DNA of 64,000 bases from Periconia sp. R9002 (GCA_023627715.1 JAMAHW010000114.1:1-64000), one strand, 5' to 3'; numbered from the stretch's first letter, positions 10,453-22,560 are shown. The notes: generated from the sequence alone by a model not told the origin. Numbers and translations are program-made.

Positions 10453-13400
10453 ATGCCTCACGGCGCGCATACCCAAGGCCCGTTGTCCACCCCCCGAGCC
10501 CGCAATGGAGAGCCCACCCCGGCCGTGGAGCCAGCGTCTGCTAAGCGCGACCTGACGTCGTGGTGGAAACAGTTCAGCAAGCGCAGCATAAAGAAGGACG
10601 AAGAAAAAGGTATGCTCCGTAATTCCAGCCTTTGCTTGGCTACGTGGGCTTGGTCTGCACGTCTCATGCCTTCCGCTGTCGCCTCTGGCTGGCTATGCAA
10701 CCGTTGCTTCAGCCTCACCTCGCGGCTTGCAGTCCCGCCAGCCATTTTCCTCTCCGTCTTTCAACAAGAACACATTGCTGACCACGTCCCATCTCCCCAG
10801 AACCTGAACCTCCCCGTGGCATCTTCGGTGTACCCCTCATTACTAGCATTCCTTACGCGAATGTTGCAATATCTCTGTTCAACGAGAACGGCGAGAGCTA
10901 CATATACGGTTACGTGCCCATTGTCGTTGCAAAATGCGGCGTGTTCTTGAAAGAGAAAGGTCAGTAAATGGAGCTGCTTTTTAGCTCATCGCTTCCCCGC
11001 TGACCATCGTCACAGCGACCGACGTGGAGGGCATCTTCCGCCTGGCGGGGTCTGAGAAGAGGATAAAGGAGCTCAAGGCCCAATTTGATACTCCTCCACG
11101 ATGGGGTAAAGGCCTGGACTGGTCTGGCTACACCGTGCACGACGCTGCAAACATTCTTCGACGTTATTTCAACCAGCTCCCAGAGCCCATTATTCCCTTG
11201 CAGTACTATGACAACTTCCGAACACCTCTGCGCGGCCACCAGGCAGAAGCCGTCGGTCCCATTGAAGGCCAATCTCCATCCGTGGGTGGCTTTGACCCCG
11301 ATAATGCGGTGCACATCTATCAGCAGTTGATCAAGGAGCTACCGTCGCTCAATCGCCAGCTTCTTCTCTACATCCTGGATCTGCTCGCCGTTTTTGCCGC
11401 CAAGGCAGAAACGAACAAGATGACCACGTCCAACCTGGCTGCCATCTTCCAGCCAGGTATCTTGTCTCATCCTCAACACGACATGTCTCCTCAAGATTAT
11501 CGTCTAAGCCAAGACGTCCTGATTTTCTTGATAGACAATCAGGACCACTTCTTGATTGGTATGGAAGGCACAGCAGTTGACGAGGGCACCGCTAGACACG
11601 TTGAAAGCGGGCCGTCCACCCCTCAGGCTAGGACACCCACGACTCCAGGCCGAAACCAGAACAGCCTGGGCCGATCCGCCTCGGCCGCTTCCAGTGCTGC
11701 CGCTGAAAGCGTGCGCCGATTTGGAGATATCCGCCGAAACGTGTCAACGTCCTCGAGACGATCTCGCCACTCTGGAGTGGTGCCGAGCCCTACCACCCCT
11801 TCCTACACCACTGGTTCTGGAGTTCATCGAAGCAACACTGTACCATCCAAGAGATCTCCGGCCCTTCCCGCATCTCACTTCTCCAGGGAAAAGAGTTCCG
11901 ATCCCTCGACCCCCAGCACGGAGGACAAATATGCGCAACTGCCCCCAGCAGCGACGACCGTCCCCGCGAACACATCGAAGCAAGCTGCGCCCGCCGCTGA
12001 CTCTTCACAAGGGCCGCTGACCCCACCGACAGAGCGCCTCGATGTTGTCAAACCGCAACCACCCACCCATATCGAGATGCCGAAACCAACTGTCCCCACC
12101 CCCGGTTTAGAGATGCCCGGCGCTTTCATCCCTTCGCCAGCCGTCGCTCCTCCCGCGAGCGAACTGATCACTCCGGCTGCATCTGCACAGGCCGCGCAGG
12201 CTTTGGCACCACCACCCACAGAACACCAACCACACCGTAGTCCTCAGACCACACCCAAGCACGAAAGGTCCGAATTTATCGAGGGCGCAATTGACAGCGG
12301 TACGCCAGTGGAGCCCACGCCAGCAGTGCGCACTTTTACACAGATTCTGTCTAAAGCGTCCCCCGACGAGAAATCATCTGGACGCAAACCGAACAAATTG
12401 CAAAAGAGACGAGTGCCTAGTGCCAATCCCAGCGCACAAAGTTCTACACACTCGTTGAGTGGCACTCACCCGCCGCCATCGTATGACGTTTCCCCATCGC
12501 CCTTGCCGCAATCGTCGATACCCCACTCGCACCCCGTGAGTTCAAAAGAGCCTACTCAGGCATACAATAGCGATACGGTCTCGTCGAGAAACTCTGGAAC
12601 TACGCTAAAACCCAGCATGTCACCCTCGGCATCCTTCAGGTCGCACTCCACAGCGACGGAATATTCCGAGCCAGAAGATGTCCCGAAAGAAGAGAAGAAG
12701 AGCTTTTGGCACAGACGTGGAGAAAGCAAAGCTACACCGACCGCAAGTCAAACTGATCTTCATGGATCCATCCCCAACGCAGACAAAAGCATGAGCTCCA
12801 TTGGCAGTAGCTCTGGTGGGGGAGGGGGGAGAAGAAGCCTTCAGTATGACTCTCACCAGAGCTCAGATCTATCTGTAGCATATGGAGACGCAAAAGATCA
12901 CAATGAGAGGAAGAGCCCTTTTGACTGGTTTAACAAAAAGCGGCAGGAGCACAAGGAACGCGCAGACAAAAGGCAGCGGGCTAAAAGTCCCCCCGATTCA
13001 AGCGATTCCAGCCAGCCACATGGCCTCATGAGGCCGCGTGATGATTTGGCTGTGAGAGGACGTTCCATGGAGGTTGCAAGACCGACAGAAAGCCAGGACT
13101 CGAGCGATGTTACGCCCACTGCAGTGACGCCCAACCCCTTGAAAACAACGCCGAGTCCTCCAACCCAAGCTACGCAACAGGTTGGGCCGCCCACAAACAC
13201 TCCACCCACTGCCGCTCCCCCCAATGTTCTCCCCGAAACCCAAACGGTTCCTGGTCCTGCCCCAGCTGAGCCAGCAGCGCTTACTGCAAACCCTATCAAG
13301 GAGCCAGCCGCTGAGCCAGCTGCCGAACCCGCTATCAAGCCAGAGGAAGCTGCCATACAGCCCGCAGAGCCTACTGCGAAGGTTACAGAGGAATCCGCCC

Positions 13401-13507
13401 CAAAATCACTTCTTGACATCGGACTCGAGGCTTCGAAAGCGGATACCACTACTGCCAAAGAAAACGCCAACGCACAGGCGCCAGCCAACCCCCCGACCTC
13501 AACGTGA
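10453..13507 (+). CDS. RhoGAP domain protein, Sac7/Bag7-like
   Basis: Three exons: 10453..10609, 10801..10959, 11016..13507; 935 residues. The RhoGAP domain spans about residues 57-260: GIFGVPL, YIYGYVPIVVAKCGVFLKEK, then GIFRLAG with the arginine finger (Arg114), YTVHDAANILRRYFNQLPEPIIP and a late NLAAIFQPGIL. This order matches the Sac7 group that switches off Rho1 in cell-wall integrity signalling. Residues after about 280 form a long disordered Ser/Pro/Thr-rich tail with basic patches (KKSFWHRRGE, FDWFNKKRQEHKE) and a final Ala/Pro/Glu repeat (EPAAEPAAEPA). The tail probably holds phosphorylation and binding sites. GTPase specificity is inferred from similarity, not visible. Confidence 0.88.
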
Positions 13508-14100
13508 GCTCACAATGTGCTTTGATCATTTATCTGGTGCAAACATGCAAGGGTATATCATGATTGGTTCATCTCTGGCTTTGGAACTTGAGGCGTCCGG
13601 CGATCTTGGAGCATGTGGTTTACATCTGGTTCGAAGTTGATTTTGGGTACACCTCGTGTTTTGGTGCGGTTTGGCATGCATCTGGCCGATTCTGTGAGAC
13701 GTTTTGACGCTCCTGTTCTCGATTATGACTGCACCTTGGACGTTGCTGTGTTTAGAATGCTCGCATCATCGTGGAGTAGGGGACGTTGGCTCCCTTGACT
13801 TTTCATGAGCAATTTCTACCTTGTTACTTTTTCCATCTTCTTGAAAAGAAAAGTGGTCTGCTTGCTTGCATATAGCAGAGGCCGTACGAAAGTTTGGGGG
13901 GTGCAGAACTTTTTGTTTTTACTCTTTCTTTTTTTTCTTTCCTTGGCGAGGTTTTCCTTTCTGTATTTCCCGTTCTCTGTTTTCTGTTCTGGATGGTAGA
14001 GAAGCATGTGACGAATCGACATGAAGAGGATTGATAGAAGTTCAGTGAGTGAGGTGTTTGAGTTTCCCCTTGGTAATGACACGACGGCGGCGGCGACGGC

Positions 14101-14189
14101 GGTAGTGGTAGTGGTAGTGGTAGAGGTAGAGGTAGAGGTAGAGGTAAAGGTAGAGGTAGAGGTAAAGGTAGAGGTAGAGGTAAAGGTGA
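14101..14189. repeat. Purine-rich GGTAGA/GGTAAA microsatellite
   Basis: About 89 bp of imperfect hexamer units: first GGTAGT, then GGTAGA with interspersed GGTAAA. The plus strand is almost all purine plus T. It translates into a Val/Glu/Lys run and is not a coding region. Confidence 0.9.
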
Positions 14190-14342
14190 TTGATGATGAC
14201 GACGGCTAGGTAATTTAATTTAATGAAGACCGGAGGACGGTTGTGTTGCTCTTCCCTGGGATTACCGTTCCATTTACTTGTTGTTTTACTTTGCGATTGT
14301 GATGTTTCTTCCTTTATATATTATATATCTTGTATGTCGTCG

Positions 14343-14368
14343 GTGTGTGTGTGTGTGTGTGTGTGTGT
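14343..14368. repeat. GT dinucleotide microsatellite
   Basis: Thirteen GT units in a row, 20 bp before the hairpin at 14389. Confidence 0.95.
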
Positions 14369-14388
14369 TTTGTCTGTTCTAGAACCTT

Positions 14389-14424
14389 CCCTCCCTCAAC
14401 CCTCACACGCGGGTTGAGGGAGGG
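14389..14424. repeat. Perfect 14-bp inverted repeat (hairpin)
   Basis: Left arm CCCTCCCTCAACCC (14389-14402), 8-nt loop (14403-14410), right arm GGGTTGAGGGAGGG (14411-14424). The arms match at all 14 positions. A TCTAGA-like hexamer flanks each side (14378-14383 and 14425-14430). It lies about 0.9 kb after the RhoGAP stop. Confidence 0.9.
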
Positions 14425-14733
14425 TCTAGACAACTCCATATCTCCATATGTACTGAGCTACACAATAATTTTTTTTTTAACTATTAGGAGGCGGTTCTTA
14501 CCTCGAACCAAAAATCAGGACCCGAAAGAAAGTAACTAAAAAAAAAAAGGGCGGACCACATTTAGTAACCGAAAAAAATCACCGAGTACATATACGTCTG
14601 TATGTATGTGTGTGTGTGTGGTACGATGATTTCCAAAAAAAAAAACCCGCCTATTTTTTTTTCTCTCTATCGCCCCTTTTCAGCATTTTGGGGGTTTTTT
14701 TTTTAATTTTAAATCGGTATTATTATACATAAC

Positions 14734-14737
<4 letters not shown>

Positions 14738-14786
<49 letters not shown>
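14738..14786. repeat. 49-nt poly(T) tract
   Basis: Uninterrupted T run, followed by A6 and another short AT palindromic stretch. Length in the assembly may be unreliable. It could be the poly(A) end of a minus-strand retroposed sequence or a simple homopolymer expansion. Confidence 0.9.
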
Positions 14787-14792
<6 letters not shown>

Positions 14793-15659
14793 TAATTTTT
14801 TATTCTCATTTTGCAAATCTCTGTACCGGCTCAGGAGGCACAAGGTGAGCAGCGAGGAGGTCGTGTTCCGTGGGCCGGGCCGAATCGCCTCGAGTTGGAT
14901 TGCAGGTTGGCCGTTGCACAGCAGAGCGTGTCGAGGGGTGCAAAGTACTGTACATGGCATGGATGATGATGCATCACGATGGAATGGAAGGCCGACACGA
15001 AAGGCCAGACCCTGCAAGCCTGGGCCCTGGGCGCCCGTTTCGCACGGCGAAGCAATTTGAAGCACAGATAAGCATTTGGACACCGCTTGGCAAAGGCTTG
15101 ACCGCTAGCTTGCATCCGACCTGATTTGCGCGCATGGGAGGGTTACTAACTGATGGCGTAACTCGATTGAAACGGTCATGGCGCAGGGCCGATGAAGCTT
15201 TCAAGGGAGTGGGGAAAAGGCATGTATTTCAGTACTGTATCATCAATGGCCCACGGCATGGCATCAATCAGACGAGGGAGATACCTATGTATGAAATGGC
15301 CCGAAGATCAGTCTCTCTGTCCGTCCCTGTCCGGGCGTCCCTCAACGCCCACACCCGCAGACTGCAGCAGTTACCGTACAGCACACCACAGCTAACTTGC
15401 TCTACTGCGCTGCCCTTGCCCTTCGCCCCCGTTGCCTATTCCAAAGTAGCTCCCATGCCAGCGCGCTGTAATTTCGTTATAAACTACCTACCGACTGACT
15501 TGCTTAGCTATCGATTTGGTCCCCGCAACTTTTGGTCTTGTGCTTCGCTCTCCCTCTCTCTCGCGTCCGCCCGTCCTTACGCCATCATCTTGTACTGTAC
15601 ATCCTTACCACGTACCACCGTCTCCAGCAGCAGATCCTCTGTTCCTCAAGTGGTTTTCA

Positions 15660-15673
15660 CTTGGCAGGCCAAG
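15660..15673. promoter_or_regulatory. Inverted pair of PacC/Rim101-type sites upstream of palF
   Basis: The sequence CTTGGC-AG-GCCAAG contains two copies of the PacC consensus GCCARG in opposite orientation with a 2-bp spacer. Further single copies lie at 15086-15091 (reverse) and 16329-16334 (forward). The gene downstream (palF/RIM8) acts in the pathway that activates PacC/Rim101, and feedback on RIM8 by Rim101 is known in yeasts. Binding is not shown; the 6-mer alone is common. Confidence 0.35.
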
Positions 15674-16510
15674 ACGTGATCGTTCCTGGGCAGCCTTGCT
15701 TTGCTTTGCCTTGTCTTGTCTTGCTCACCTGGCCAGGTATGTTTTGGCGTTGCTCCTGTTTGCCCACCTCACCTACATGCCCGCAACCTCAACCCCTCTC
15801 TCCGCTACGTGCGCGACGGCGACAGCGACGGCATCGCTGTGGTGACGATGCAGCGCCGCTATCGACATTCTCGTTGCCTTCTGCTTTTGCATCGCGTCGC
15901 AAAACGTCGCAATCCTGTCTCGTCTCGCCTTTGAGTTGGCCGCCTGCTCGCTAGCTGGTGGGAGAGAAAACACAGCCCCCTCGCCCACTATCATCCTTTC
16001 CTCTTTCGTCCGAGCGCTTCCCATGCAGTTGCATACATGTACATAACAGCCAGTTCCATCGCAACACCATTCCAGCTGCAACCTGCCCACCGCCATGCTG
16101 ACTGCGTTTTCGCACATCATAGTTATCGATCCACCTGATCCTGACTTGACGTTGGCCACCGCGTCTGCTCCTCGCCCCCCTGTCTGACCTGAGACGGTTG
16201 CGCGTCACTACCTATTGCCCACGCATCGGGCGCAACCAACTTGTAGCCAGTGCTACATCCCCAAGTTCAGAGCCCACTGCTGTCGCCCACAGAATCTATC
16301 CGCAGTTTTGGTGCCTTGCAACTCCATCGCCAAGTTCAAATCTTGTTTGAAAACGCACCATCTTCATCGTCATTCCACGTTCTACTGCTCGTGCCCTGTC
16401 GGACACTCCCCGTCCCTGCGCCCGCACTCCAACCACCGTCCGCCATTGACGCGTACACCCCCTCCTACTCTCGGCGCGGGTAACCGCAGGATGTCTGCGG
16501 AATACAGAGC

Positions 16511-19105
16511 ATGACTTCCAGTCCGGCTCGCGATACCGCATCTTCGTCTTTGCCACCGAGCAGATCGCTATTGTCTCGACTCAGATCCCCTCTGCAATCG
16601 AAATCGCGCAACTTTACCGACTTTTACATCCAACCTGACGATCCTCATCGACAGTATGCTCCAGGCGACATAATCAGCGGCAGCGTCATAATCAAAATTA
16701 TCAAGCCCCTGCGCATCACTCATCTCGTCATATCACTGCATGGATACGCCCAGGTCTACAAGAACCCAAATTCACCGGGTGATGCCTACAAAGCCTACAC
16801 GGCCACTATCTGTAATGGAAAAGGGAAGAAGGCCGGTAGTTACTTTGGTAACGGTTTCGTGTCGCTTTTCGAGGATGAGGTCGTACTCTGTGGAGAGGGC
16901 CGGCTAGGAGAGGGTGTTTATCATTTCAACTTCGAGCTCGAGTTTCCTTCCAAGGGGTTGCCCAGTAGCATAGACGTAAGTGCACTCACACCTTTGGACC
17001 TTGTGCGCGGTGGCTGACCGTCTGCTTAGTTTGAGCGTGGAACGATATCATATATGCTGACCTCTACATTGACGCGGCCGACGACCATCTCACCTACTAC
17101 GTCTGATAACAAAAAGGTTCACTTTGTAGACGTAATCGATGTTGCACCTATCCCGCAACCTAAACCCAGAATCATATCTTTGGAACCTATTTCCCGGAGA
17201 TCCCGGACAAAATCGTCACGCAAGAAACTTCATCCCCAGGAAGGAGGCCACCAATCAGCGAATCTCGAACCATTGCACAACGGGAGAGGGTCCGAACTAA
17301 ATAGCATCGGCGAAGAAGGTACGGTGCCGGAGAGTCCTGCGCCTAGTGACGACAGCTTTGAGAGCCGCATGAGTAGTGGTAATGCTTCTGGAACGGAGTA
17401 TGGTGTTCGCTCAATCAATACCACTTTGGAGACATCGTCGATGAAAGATACTCGGTTGACTTCGAAAAGCAAGACGATTACAGCTACGGTTGAATTGGCT
17501 AAAGGAGGATTTTTACGAGGCGACCAGATTCCAGTAAGAATATCGGTTGACCATACCAAGCATGTCAGAAGCTTGAAAGGGATCATTATCACTCTATACA
17601 GACAAGCGAGAGTGGACATGCACCCTGCACTGCCTGTAGCGCCGAATTCAAAAGGCGACAAAACAAAGTCCGAAGATTATTACCCTAAATCTCGCACCGG
17701 TCTCGGAGGGTTGTCACTTTCCTCGGCTGGCTCCAGTCATCTATTTCGGAAAGATCTTTCTCAGTCCTTCGCCCCTCTGTTCGTTGATCCACGAACTCTC
17801 ACAGCAGATGTGAAATGCGCCGTTCGCATTCCAGACGAGGCGTTTCCCTCCATATCCAATGTCCCGGGGGCTATGATAAGCTTCAAGTACTTTGTTGAAG
17901 TTGTCGTGGACATACAAGGTAAACTATCGGGATTGGATCGAATGGTTCCCAACGCAAATACCGCATTCGTTCCGCTGATGTCTAATGTCAACCAAGGAAA
18001 GGCTGATGATTCTACTGGAGGTATGTTCTCTACTTGGGGAGGCAATTTTACCGATACGGATGCAATTCGACGCGAAAAAGGAGTCATTTCATGCCTGTTC
18101 GAAGTCGTGATTGGGACAAAAGACAGCGAACGCAATGGCAAGCGAAAGGAACAGCCTCCTCAAGAACCCAACTTGGAGACACAATCAAATACCCCTGAGA
18201 TTCCGCCGCAAGCGAACCAGGGTACCTATAATTCTGGCGACTACGGGGACTATTACAGTTATGATCCTAACGGGCAGTACTACGACGAGTACGGCTACGA
18301 TGATACTTACTGGAATGCACCAGATTATCAAGCCACTGGTAGCACCATAATGCAGCCGAGTTACAACCAACCTCCCCCACGATTGGAATCCGAGGAAGGA
18401 ATTTCTGAAAAAGAAAGAATAAGGAGAGCAGAAACGCGATTACTTCCGTCACAGCCGCCTATGGATGGCGAAGCATCTTCATCTACCAATCTGCGAACCG
18501 TACCCCCCTCTGCCCCTGTTTTACCAGAAGACGAATACCCCAGGGAAAACTACACTGCAGCCGGGGCCGAGAGCTCCGTGCCCGCTCCAGCATCACAATC
18601 ACCTCCGTTTTCATTTTTGGCCGCATCCTCGTCGCGTCCCCTGACTGCAGTACCAGCCCATCCAAGTGTTACAGGCCCCGACACAACAAACGCTAGCTCT
18701 TCGTCAACAGCCGATGCAAACAGGCAACGCCCGTCGCTTCCTCTCAGACATGAATCTGAAGCTCCAAAACCACTTCCATCGTTGCCTCGACAATCCTCGC
18801 CTGTCCCTGATTACTTCCCTCCACCATCATCTCGCGTTCAACCCACAGACGACAAGCAAGAATTGCAGAGAAGGCGTTTGGAAATGGAAACGAGTGCCCC
18901 GCCGGTAGACTCGAATGAAGGCGAAGAGTATGCATCCCAGGGACCTTCAGCACCACCGACGTCGGGAATGTTCAATCTCATGCTGGCACCATCAGCGCCT
19001 ATTCTAGATGAGCATGATGAAGGCCTGGTTGATGCCGTGAGACCAGGTCAGGAACGACCGGCGGGAAATAGCAGTCGAGAGGCGCTGCCGGAATATCAAC
19101 GGTAA
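16511..19105 (+). CDS. palF: pH-response arrestin-like protein PalF/Rim8
   Basis: Two exons, 16511..16975 and 17030..19105, with a 54-bp intron (GTAAGT...TTAG); 846 residues. The arrestin N domain begins at about residue 35 (FYIQPDDPHRQYAPGDIISGSV) and contains the palF hallmarks SLFEDEVVLCGEGRLGEGVY, ELEFPSKGLPSSID, FERGTISYMLTSTLTRPTTISPT and the PRIISLEPISRR segment. The arrestin C domain follows (ATVELAKGGFLRGDQIPV...). The C-terminal 300 residues are disordered with a Tyr/Asp-rich patch (QYYDEYGYDDTYW) and Pro-rich stretches, sites where Rim8 proteins bind ESCRT or ubiquitin ligases. PalF couples the PalH sensor at the plasma membrane to alkaline-pH signalling through PacC. Confidence 0.93.
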
Positions 19106-19631
19106 AGCTGCTATGGAGTATTGGCGTTTTGTTTAGACATGTTTTCGCAAGGTTTGCATACTGCGTTGGCGTGATATCTGTTTGGTTGAAGGGACTCTAC
19201 TGGGTAAACCATTTTGCCTTTTTTTTTCGTTACGCCTATGAGAAGTTGTTTGTCGGAGGAAGTGTCAAGAGCACTACTTGGGTTTGTGATATGAACTTGA
19301 TGATACCTTGACAGATGAGACGATATAAAACTTTTCAATCGATATTTAGCTGCACTTTTTTATCTGTTGTTCTGCTTGTCTACTCGCAACAAAGTTGACT
19401 TGACCCGTTTCAGGTACCGACGTTTGTGACCCGGCAATCCCTCGCGATGAACCCATCTAGGCCAGCTTTTCTTCTAGAAACGAAAACATTTATCGATCGG
19501 CTCGAAGAACGACGCAGGATTCGAGCTAGTACAAGTGCCCTCACGTTTCATCTGACTCTCGCCGCAAAAGAGTTTCAGAAACACATGGCAGGCGCATGGG
19601 TCAAGACAACTCCAAAACCCATCATCCACGC
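19106..19631. other. Intergenic, convergent 3' ends
   Basis: Separates the palF stop from the stop of the minus-strand coiled-coil gene. T-rich patches near 19220 and 19355 fit 3' ends. No gene seen. Confidence 0.5.
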
Positions 19632-20325
19632 TCAGCGAAACTCCCTGCACCGGTACTCAACCACCTTCCTCAACGCATCCGAATTCGCAAGATAATCACG
19701 ACGCATCTCCTCGAGCTTCTCCCGCATCGCCCTCTCAATCTCAGCCTTGTGATCCAGCAGCGACTTCAGCCGCGAGATGTGCGCATCGTACGCCTCGGCA
19801 CTGCCCAGCGAACGATTAGCCCAAAAACCAGTGCTCCCGCGCATAACGAAATTAGAGAAAGGCACCGTACGTACGTCTGCGTTTGGTGGTTGTCGAAGAG
19901 AGCATTGATGGATGCGCGGGTATCGGCTTGGGCTTTGGCGTAGGCTTTTGTGACGCGTTGTTTGTTGGCTGTGCGGCGTTTGCGTTGCTGGGTTATCCAA
20001 CAACTCATGGTTAGTTCACGACTCTTAGATTTTTTGCTTCATGGCGGTGTATATAATGATACATGGAGTTGAGGGTCAGTGGAAAAGGGGACTGGAGGCA
20101 TGGTATGATGTGTTGTTTGTATAACCAACATACGGCGCCTTCCATGTCTTCCATCAACTTCTGCATCTTGGTCTTTGGCGAGTTCTGCGACTCGTCTGGG
20201 TCACTCGTATCTCCGCCATTCACGGAATTCAAGTGCGGAGACGGGCTTTTGGAAGTCATGTCAGTGTTGGAGAGGCGGCCGGTGGTGCGAGAGTTAGTTG
20301 CATTGTTGTTGCGACGTGGAGCCAT
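19632..20325 (-). CDS. Small conserved-looking coiled-coil protein, unknown
   Basis: Three exons: complement(20134..20325), (19875..19987), (19632..19800); 157 residues. Splice ends are GTATGT...CCCAG and GTACGT...GGCAG and the frame closes through both. The N-terminal 64 residues are Asn/Ser/Thr-rich and likely disordered (it opens MAPRRNNNATNS). After the first junction the sequence becomes basic and helical (QRKRRTANKQRVTKAYAKAQ), then amphipathic heptads (AHISRLKSLLDHKAEIERAM, REKLEEMRRDYL) to a C-terminal EYRCREFR. It looks like a nuclear or structural coiled-coil subunit, but I do not recognise it. It is head-to-head with PXR1, 328 bp apart. Confidence 0.65.
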
Positions 20326-20653
20326 TGCATGTGAGAGGTTCCTGGACTGTTATTCGCTTTGATGAAGGGACCAGACGAATCATTCAATAACTCTGAGAGA
20401 GATGATTTAAGAGGTTGGACAAGAATCATGGACCCCGTTCTTGTGTACCGTCCCAAGCGCGAATAGCGGGGGGATTCTTCCCCACATTCCCCTTTCGCCA
20501 AGAGTTCGCGTGGCCAAAGCGTCGGACGGTAGCCACCGAAATTTTGGAGAGCGTCTCGACCATCTTTTTTTCTCTATGCCCGTTTGCGCTTTCGTTATCC
20601 CACCATTCACGATTGTACCGTGTCTTTTGAAAGTTAGCCTGTAGTTCGTCGCC
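20326..20653. promoter_or_regulatory. Short divergent promoter region
   Basis: 328 bp shared by the coiled-coil gene (minus) and PXR1 (plus). No repeat or clear consensus element stands out. Confidence 0.5.
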
Positions 20654-21904
20654 ATGGGTCTCGCAGGACCGAAAAAGTAAAACCTACCCAAAAATTGCCT
20701 CTTTTTTACGCATCGCAATCTAACAGTAGCCCATTGACAGCCGATCCCGCATCTCCAATGACCCTCAAAACACGACTTGGGCGAACAACACCTCTCGCTT
20801 TGGCCACAAGATCCTCACTTCTCAAGGTTGGACGCCTGGATCGTCTCTCGGAGCCACCGATGCCGCCCACGCTGCCCACTATACCGCCGCCTCCGCTTCC
20901 CACATCCGCGTCCTATTGAAAGACGACAATCTCGGCCTTGGCGCGAAACGGGGCAGCGAAAGTGCGGAAAACTTTGGTCTCGCCGGTCTCGCGAGTATAT
21001 TAGGCAGGCTGAATGGCAACGAGGAGGCGGTGAAGAAGGAGGAGGAAAGGAGGGAAAAGGTGGAGCAGCGGGCGTACGTGTATCGCAAGTATGGCCTGAT
21101 GAACTTTGTCAGTGGTGGGTTTTTGGTGGGCGGAGAGATCAAGCCGAAAAACGAGATTGAAGTCAAGAAAGAAATTGAAATCAAGGAAGAGATCAAGAGC
21201 GAAAGCGAAAGCAGCAGCACCGAGAAGAAGTCCAAGAAACGGAAGCGGTCGACGGATATCAAAGAGGAAGAAGATGACGACGAAGAAGAAGCGCAGGCAG
21301 AGCAACCAAAGCTCAAGCGGAAGAAGAAGAGCATGAACCTCCGCGAAGAAGCCGACGCTCCGCAAGACCCATCTTCCAAATCCAAAAAGAGCAAAAAAGA
21401 CAAAAAGGACAAGAAAGATAAAAAGTCTAAAAAGGACAAGAAATCCTCCAAATCATCCTCAACCGACACCCCTACCTCCTCTTCCACATCTACCACACCC
21501 ACAGACGCCGTCACCGACAAAGCGCGCCGAAAAGCCGAGAAGCGCGCGCGCAAGGAGGAGAAGAAACTCAAGAAGGCGCTCAAGAAGGCCGCAAAGGAAG
21601 CCGCACAGTCGAACCCCGCCAGCGACGACCCCAGCTCGGAAAGCGAAGACGAAGAAACCACCACGCCCGCAAGCTCGGCGCCTACGTCCGGCGTTGCGAC
21701 GCCGGCGTCTGGGTTGATGTTTGGCTCAGCCGGGAGGCACGGCGCGAGGCAGCGGTATATCCGGCAGAAGCAGATGGCGGGGATGGATCCCCAGGCGTTG
21801 AAAGAGGTATGTGGATTGAACCCCCTTAAAAATCACCCTCTTCTTTACGTTCGACGGTACTAATCCTGTCTCACTAGATTTTCATGATCAAAACACCCTC
21901 ATAA
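20654..21904 (+). CDS. PXR1: G-patch ribosome-biogenesis protein Pxr1/Gno1
   Basis: Three exons: 20654..20676, 20741..21806, 21878..21904; 371 residues. The 23-nt first exon reads MGLAGPK and is completed across a 64-bp intron to N-RSRISNDPQNTTWANNTSRFGHKIL. The G-patch follows (GWTPGSSLGATDAAHAAH ... IRVLLKDDNLGLGAKRG). The middle and C-terminal parts are Lys/Glu/Asp-rich (KKE/D-type repeats, SKKSKKDKKDKKDKK). The last exon of nine codons encodes the conserved end IFMIKTPS. Pxr1/PINX1 proteins stimulate the helicase Prp43 during rRNA and snoRNA processing in the nucleolus. Both small terminal exons restore family-specific sequence, so the model is strong. Confidence 0.93.
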
Positions 21905-22560
21905 TTCATCCCGTTTCCCACCCCGGTTCTTCTTGCATAGCACGCTATATAGCGAAGGCGCATCTGCACATTGTTTTCTTCATTCCTTTCTCGATAGATA
22001 CTACGTACGCTACCTTGTTGCATTATTCCACGCAATAATTAGACGTTTTACCAAAATCCAGACTTTTTCAACGACATTACTCTCACAACATCTCCAACCC
22101 CCATCCCCCTTTCTAATGTCCTCATCCGTCGGGGATACAATCAGCACGATATGATGAACTCTTCTACGGGATTACCATGGGACTCGTATTAGTTCCTAGA
22201 AATGCCATCCCATCCGTCCATCCATATATCCCCAGCTCTTTAATCTGATCTCGATCTACCCATTCCAATACCCAACCTTTTCCCCTAAAAAACGCAAAAT
22301 GATTGAATAAAACTAGGATTGAGTTAAAAATGATGTAAGAGAGGAAACAGAAAAAAAACAATACAAAAGATACAATGATAAGGTTCGAAGCAATCAATAA
22401 TTTACAATCAAGAATGGAGGGGGAGAAAAAAGGGGAGGGTGGAGAAAGGTAAACCAATAACCAAAAACAAATGCAGCGCAACGGCAAAACACCATCAGGA
22501 ACTTCCACAACTCAACCAAACGGCGGGAAAAGGCAGAGAAGCGAAAGAACTAACGAATCG
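21905..22560. other. Intergenic, convergent 3' ends
   Basis: Between PXR1 and ERG12 stops. A-rich on the plus strand from 22280 to 22450. No gene seen. Confidence 0.5.

Larger units (their letters stand above)
13508..16510. other. 3-kb gene-free region with simple repeats and palF upstream DNA
   Basis: I find no supportable gene here. It holds the RhoGAP 3' flank, a cluster of simple repeats (14101-14189, 14343-14368, 14738-14786), a perfect hairpin (14389-14424), and a long C/T-rich leader from about 15290 to 16510 leading to palF. Open frames in the leader (for example 15134-15679 on the plus strand) are Pro/Ser/Leu-rich translations of pyrimidine tracts and are not taken as genes. Confidence 0.55.

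Noticed and set aside
12898..13488. 196-residue minus-strand open frame under the RhoGAP tail
   Set aside because: Antisense of the Ala/Pro/Thr-rich disordered tail; no start context or motif.
15134..15954. Overlapping plus-strand frames upstream of palF
   Set aside because: Pro/Ser/Leu-rich translation of a C/T-rich leader in several frames at once; no domain and no splice logic.
20879..21664. 261-residue minus-strand open frame
   Set aside because: Antisense shadow of the Lys/Glu-rich PXR1 exon; Ser/Phe/Leu runs are the complement of AAG/GAA codons.
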